From assembly GCA_026713285.1 (NCBI GenBank), contig JAPOOT010000461.1:1-7418 (forward strand): a DNA stretch of 7,418 bases, read 5' to 3'. A program made the position numbers and the translations under genes. The notes below the pieces were generated by a model. That model saw nothing but the letters and a program-made list of their open reading frames with translations. It was not told the origin of the DNA and did not search any database. Source of the stretch: Gemmatimonadota bacterium. Its GTDB lineage: Bacteria > JAAXHH01. Below are positions 5,638-7,418 of this stretch, one piece after another. Every line of letters starts with the position of its first letter. The first letter of the stretch is position 1.

Positions 5638-7418
5638 CTACGGTAGTATGGCAATGGCCCTTCCCGGTCCGCCGTGATTGTTTTCGAGCCGGGGACTCAG
5701 GAAGACGTAGAACGCCCCTTTCGACGGAAGCTGCCCCACGCCAATCAGATATTCCGTGAAGATCATGTCGTGGTTCACCGCCGCCCAGTGCGTCTTCATC
5801 GATTCAACCGGATCCACCGAACCCATGTCGGGCGCATCGATGCCGACGTGCATCACGCCTTTCCCGGCCAGGTAGGCGATGACGTCCGGACCCGGCGCCG
5901 GCCAGCCCTCGGACAGTCCGTCCAGGGGCGATTTGATGCTCTGATCCGCTCGGCCGCGCTCGAAACGGCGGAAGTGGGCGTCGGTATGGCCGGTCTGAAA
6001 AAGCACGACTTCTCCAACCTCGATATCTCCGTATAACCCTTCGTGCCTTCTGACGTCCTCCACCGTGATGACCGGTGACGCCGGCCAGTCCTCCCGCGAG
6101 GTCGTCCCCACAAGATGCTGCACGTTGATGACTCGGGCCGGACCCATGAACCAGTGCAGCGGGACTTTTTCCGTCGTCATCTCCGTGCGCTTCAGCGTAC
6201 CGTACTCAACCTCGAATTCCCGAAGCGCCGCGCGGGCCGTTTCGTCATATTCGGCGACGTCGAATCCGGGCGGAGGCCCGTAGTGCGCGGGCGGATCCAC
6301 ATGGGTTCCGGTATGGGCATCCATGAAGTGGGTGTTGACCCAGTACGGTCCGAAGGGTCCATCGAAGTAGTTTACGGGCTGTACCCTCGAATAAGGGAAG
6401 ACGTGGCGGCCCACGCCGCGGCCCGGCCACCAGACGGGATGCTCCATGGACAGGGTGACGGACAGGTCGACCACGCGTTTGGCCTTCACGGCTTCGAGCA
6501 GGCTCGAGGCCAGAGCGGGGTTGACAATGGCCACGGCCCGGGTTTCCACCGTGGGGGAGTTCTCGTGCTTCACCGGCAGGGCGATGTACACCGAGCCGTT
6601 GGGTGTCCTGTCCAGGTTGATCAATCCCTCCGTATGGACGGCGCCATACTTGAAGTGGCCGAGATGGCTTTCCAGGGCGAGGGGATTTTCGAACATGCCC
6701 TCCGGACCCTGTGCCGCATACTTCGGTGGGCCCAGCCCGCCCATGCTCGGGCTGTCGATGCCCATCAGCCACACCCCCCGGCTACCCACGTATTCGGCCG
6801 CATCGTAATCGGGCGCGGGCCATCCGGGCACCGTCCCGGCGACCGGTTCGACGATCAGGCGGCGGTCCTCGGGCACGGGCAGATCGTGGCGGTCGTCGTA
6901 GCCGCTCCAATACAAAACGGCATCGCCCGGCCCCATGGGCCTGTGGGCTGCCTCGGCAGCCTTGACCAGGTCCTTGGTAAACAGGGGGCTTACGCCTGGC
7001 GGAGCCTGGTCCAGCATGGAACGGCCGTCGATCTTGTACACCTCGCCCACCAGCTGCCATGCCGGAACTTTCTCCACCGTCAAATCGCCCCAGTAGTGGG
7101 CGTTCGGCAGCCCGCTGTGCTGGGGCGGCATCATGTGGGCCGGGGTATCCGTCTGCGTCGCCGTGTTCTCGTCCAGGATGATCAGGTCCGATGCCCAGGG
7201 CCGATCGCCATGGACGATATAGGGTACGACGAGGGGCTGGTGGTGGACCTGCCCTCCCGGCCAGTACTGGTAATGGCGTCCGGATATGACCGGCGACAGA
7301 TCGACCACGTCATCGGGGCCGACCGGCATGTACTGCGCGGAGGCCGTCAGGGTAGCCAATTGGATGAGTACAATAAGGGACAGGCTACGGGCCGGGCAGC
7401 CTGCTTGTCCGTGCTTCC
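5638..7418 (-). CDS. Exported two-domain cyclase / kynurenine-formamidase-like protein (5' end outside window)
   Basis: The family (PF04199) comprises metal-dependent hydrolases such as kynurenine formamidase KynB and related amidohydrolases or lactone-forming cyclases. The frame is open to the right edge and has no ATG before the mature part. Upstream of the TTG at 7359 it reads K-H-G-Q-A-G-C-P-A-R, then SLSLIVLIQLATLTASA-Q, a good signal peptide with a likely ASA/Q cleavage site. The start therefore lies beyond 7418, and a TTG start at 7359 would cut the signal. Two homologous domains follow. The second (about 7359-relative residues 295-573) has the full motif HTGTHVDPPAH (6283-6315) and a distal H524-x11-E536. 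The first (about 17-282) has NTATQTDTPAH (7135-7167), lacking two ligand histidines, but keeps D71, H75 and H232-x11-E244. Both share GWPAP and GID(A/S)P(D/S)MG. Secretion to the periplasm is inferred; substrate unknown. Confidence 0.88.
   Translation of the reverse strand, partial: KHGQAGCPARSLSLIVLIQLATLTASAQYMPVGPDDVVDLSPVISGRHYQYWPGGQVHHQPLVVPYIVHGDRPWASDLIILDENTATQTDTPAHMMPPQHSGLPNAHYWGDLTVEKVPAWQLVGEVYKIDGRSMLDQAPPGVSPLFTKDLVKAAEAAHRPMGPGDAVLYWSGYDDRHDLPVPEDRRLIVEPVAGTVPGWPAPDYDAAEYVGSRGVWLMGIDSPSMGGLGPPKYAAQGPEGMFENPLALESHLGHFKYGAVHTEGLINLDRTPNGSVYIALPVKHENSPTVETRAVAIVNPALASSLLEAVKAKRVVDLSVTLSMEHPVWWPGRGVGRHVFPYSRVQPVNYFDGPFGPYWVNTHFMDAHTGTHVDPPAHYGPPPGFDVAEYDETARAALREFEVEYGTLKRTEMTTEKVPLHWFMGPARVINVQHLVGTTSREDWPASPVITVEDVRRHEGLYGDIEVGEVVLFQTGHTDAHFRRFERGRADQSIKSPLDGLSEGWPAPGPDVIAYLAGKGVMHVGIDAPDMGSVDPVESMKTHWAAVNHDMIFTEYLIGVGQLPSKGAFYVFLSPRLENNHGGPGRAIAILP

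Noticed and set aside
5119..5646. A + strand frame running through the end of the selenoprotein gene and the 60-bp repeats
   Set aside because: It is open only because the repeat period is a multiple of 3. It has no ribosome binding site, overlaps the real frame of the AhpD-like gene, and its product is a 20-residue reiteration.
6516..6530. A TTGACA hexamer inside the cyclase gene
   Set aside because: It lies within a coding region, and I see no fitting -10 element or downstream + strand gene.
7357..7359. TTG start for the cyclase gene
   Set aside because: The frame continues upstream to the window edge and encodes a convincing signal peptide that this start would cut in the middle.

Overview
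This is a gene-dense, GC-rich bacterial window. It holds eight protein genes: seven on the + strand (positions 2 to 5428) and one on the - strand (5638 to the right edge). An LPS-heptose adenylyltransferase points to a Gram-negative cell. The mix of a phytanoyl-CoA dioxygenase-like (PhyH) enzyme, a two-domain exported cyclase-family protein and a selenoprotein resembles uncultured marine or sponge-associated lineages (Latescibacterota, Poribacteria or Gemmatimonadota type). That placement is an inference with low confidence, because nothing in the window is a taxonomic marker I can pin down.

Layout. Positions 2-559 are the GTPase end of an Obg-family ribosome-assembly GTPase whose N-terminus lies off the left edge. 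Positions 647-1747 are DprA, the RecA/ssDNA loader of DNA uptake. A good sigma70-like promoter (TTGACA, 17 nt, TATTAC) at 1784-1812 precedes a stand-alone RfaE domain II heptose-1-phosphate adenylyltransferase (1860-2351). A run of tightly packed genes follows: an unrecognised 102-aa protein (2364-2672), a PhyH-family Fe(II)/2-oxoglutarate oxygenase overlapping it by 8 nt (2665-3468), an APC-superfamily amino-acid permease (3508-4890), and an AhpD-like peroxidase-related protein overlapping the permease by 41 nt (4850-5428).

The main discovery candidate is the last of these. A conventional reading breaks it into two short ORFs, 4850-5131 and 5168-5428. Both lie in the same frame, separated by one TGA at 5129-5131. 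That TGA sits exactly where the second cysteine of the AhpD CxxC active site belongs (C-V-Y-TGA-I-D-S-H). The Glu, Cys and His that complete the AhpD catalytic set are present at the expected spacings (E79, C91, position 94, H98). Right after the TGA is a 12-bp hairpin with one bulged C on its 5' side and an AGUUU apical loop 16 nt from the codon, which fits the bacterial SECIS model. I therefore annotate one 192-aa selenoprotein with selenocysteine at the peroxidatic position.

The convergent intergenic region (5429-5637) carries three near-perfect 60-bp GC-rich tandem repeats. The - strand gene (5638 to beyond 7418) encodes two tandem cyclase/kynurenine-formamidase-like domains behind a signal peptide. 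The second domain has the intact HxGTHxDxPxH metal motif. In the first domain two metal-ligand histidines and the glycine are replaced.

How the genes may work together (inference): the 102-aa protein, oxygenase, permease and selenoprotein are spaced like one transcription unit. They could form a small uptake-and-oxidation module with peroxide or thiol-redox protection, but no substrate can be read from the sequence.
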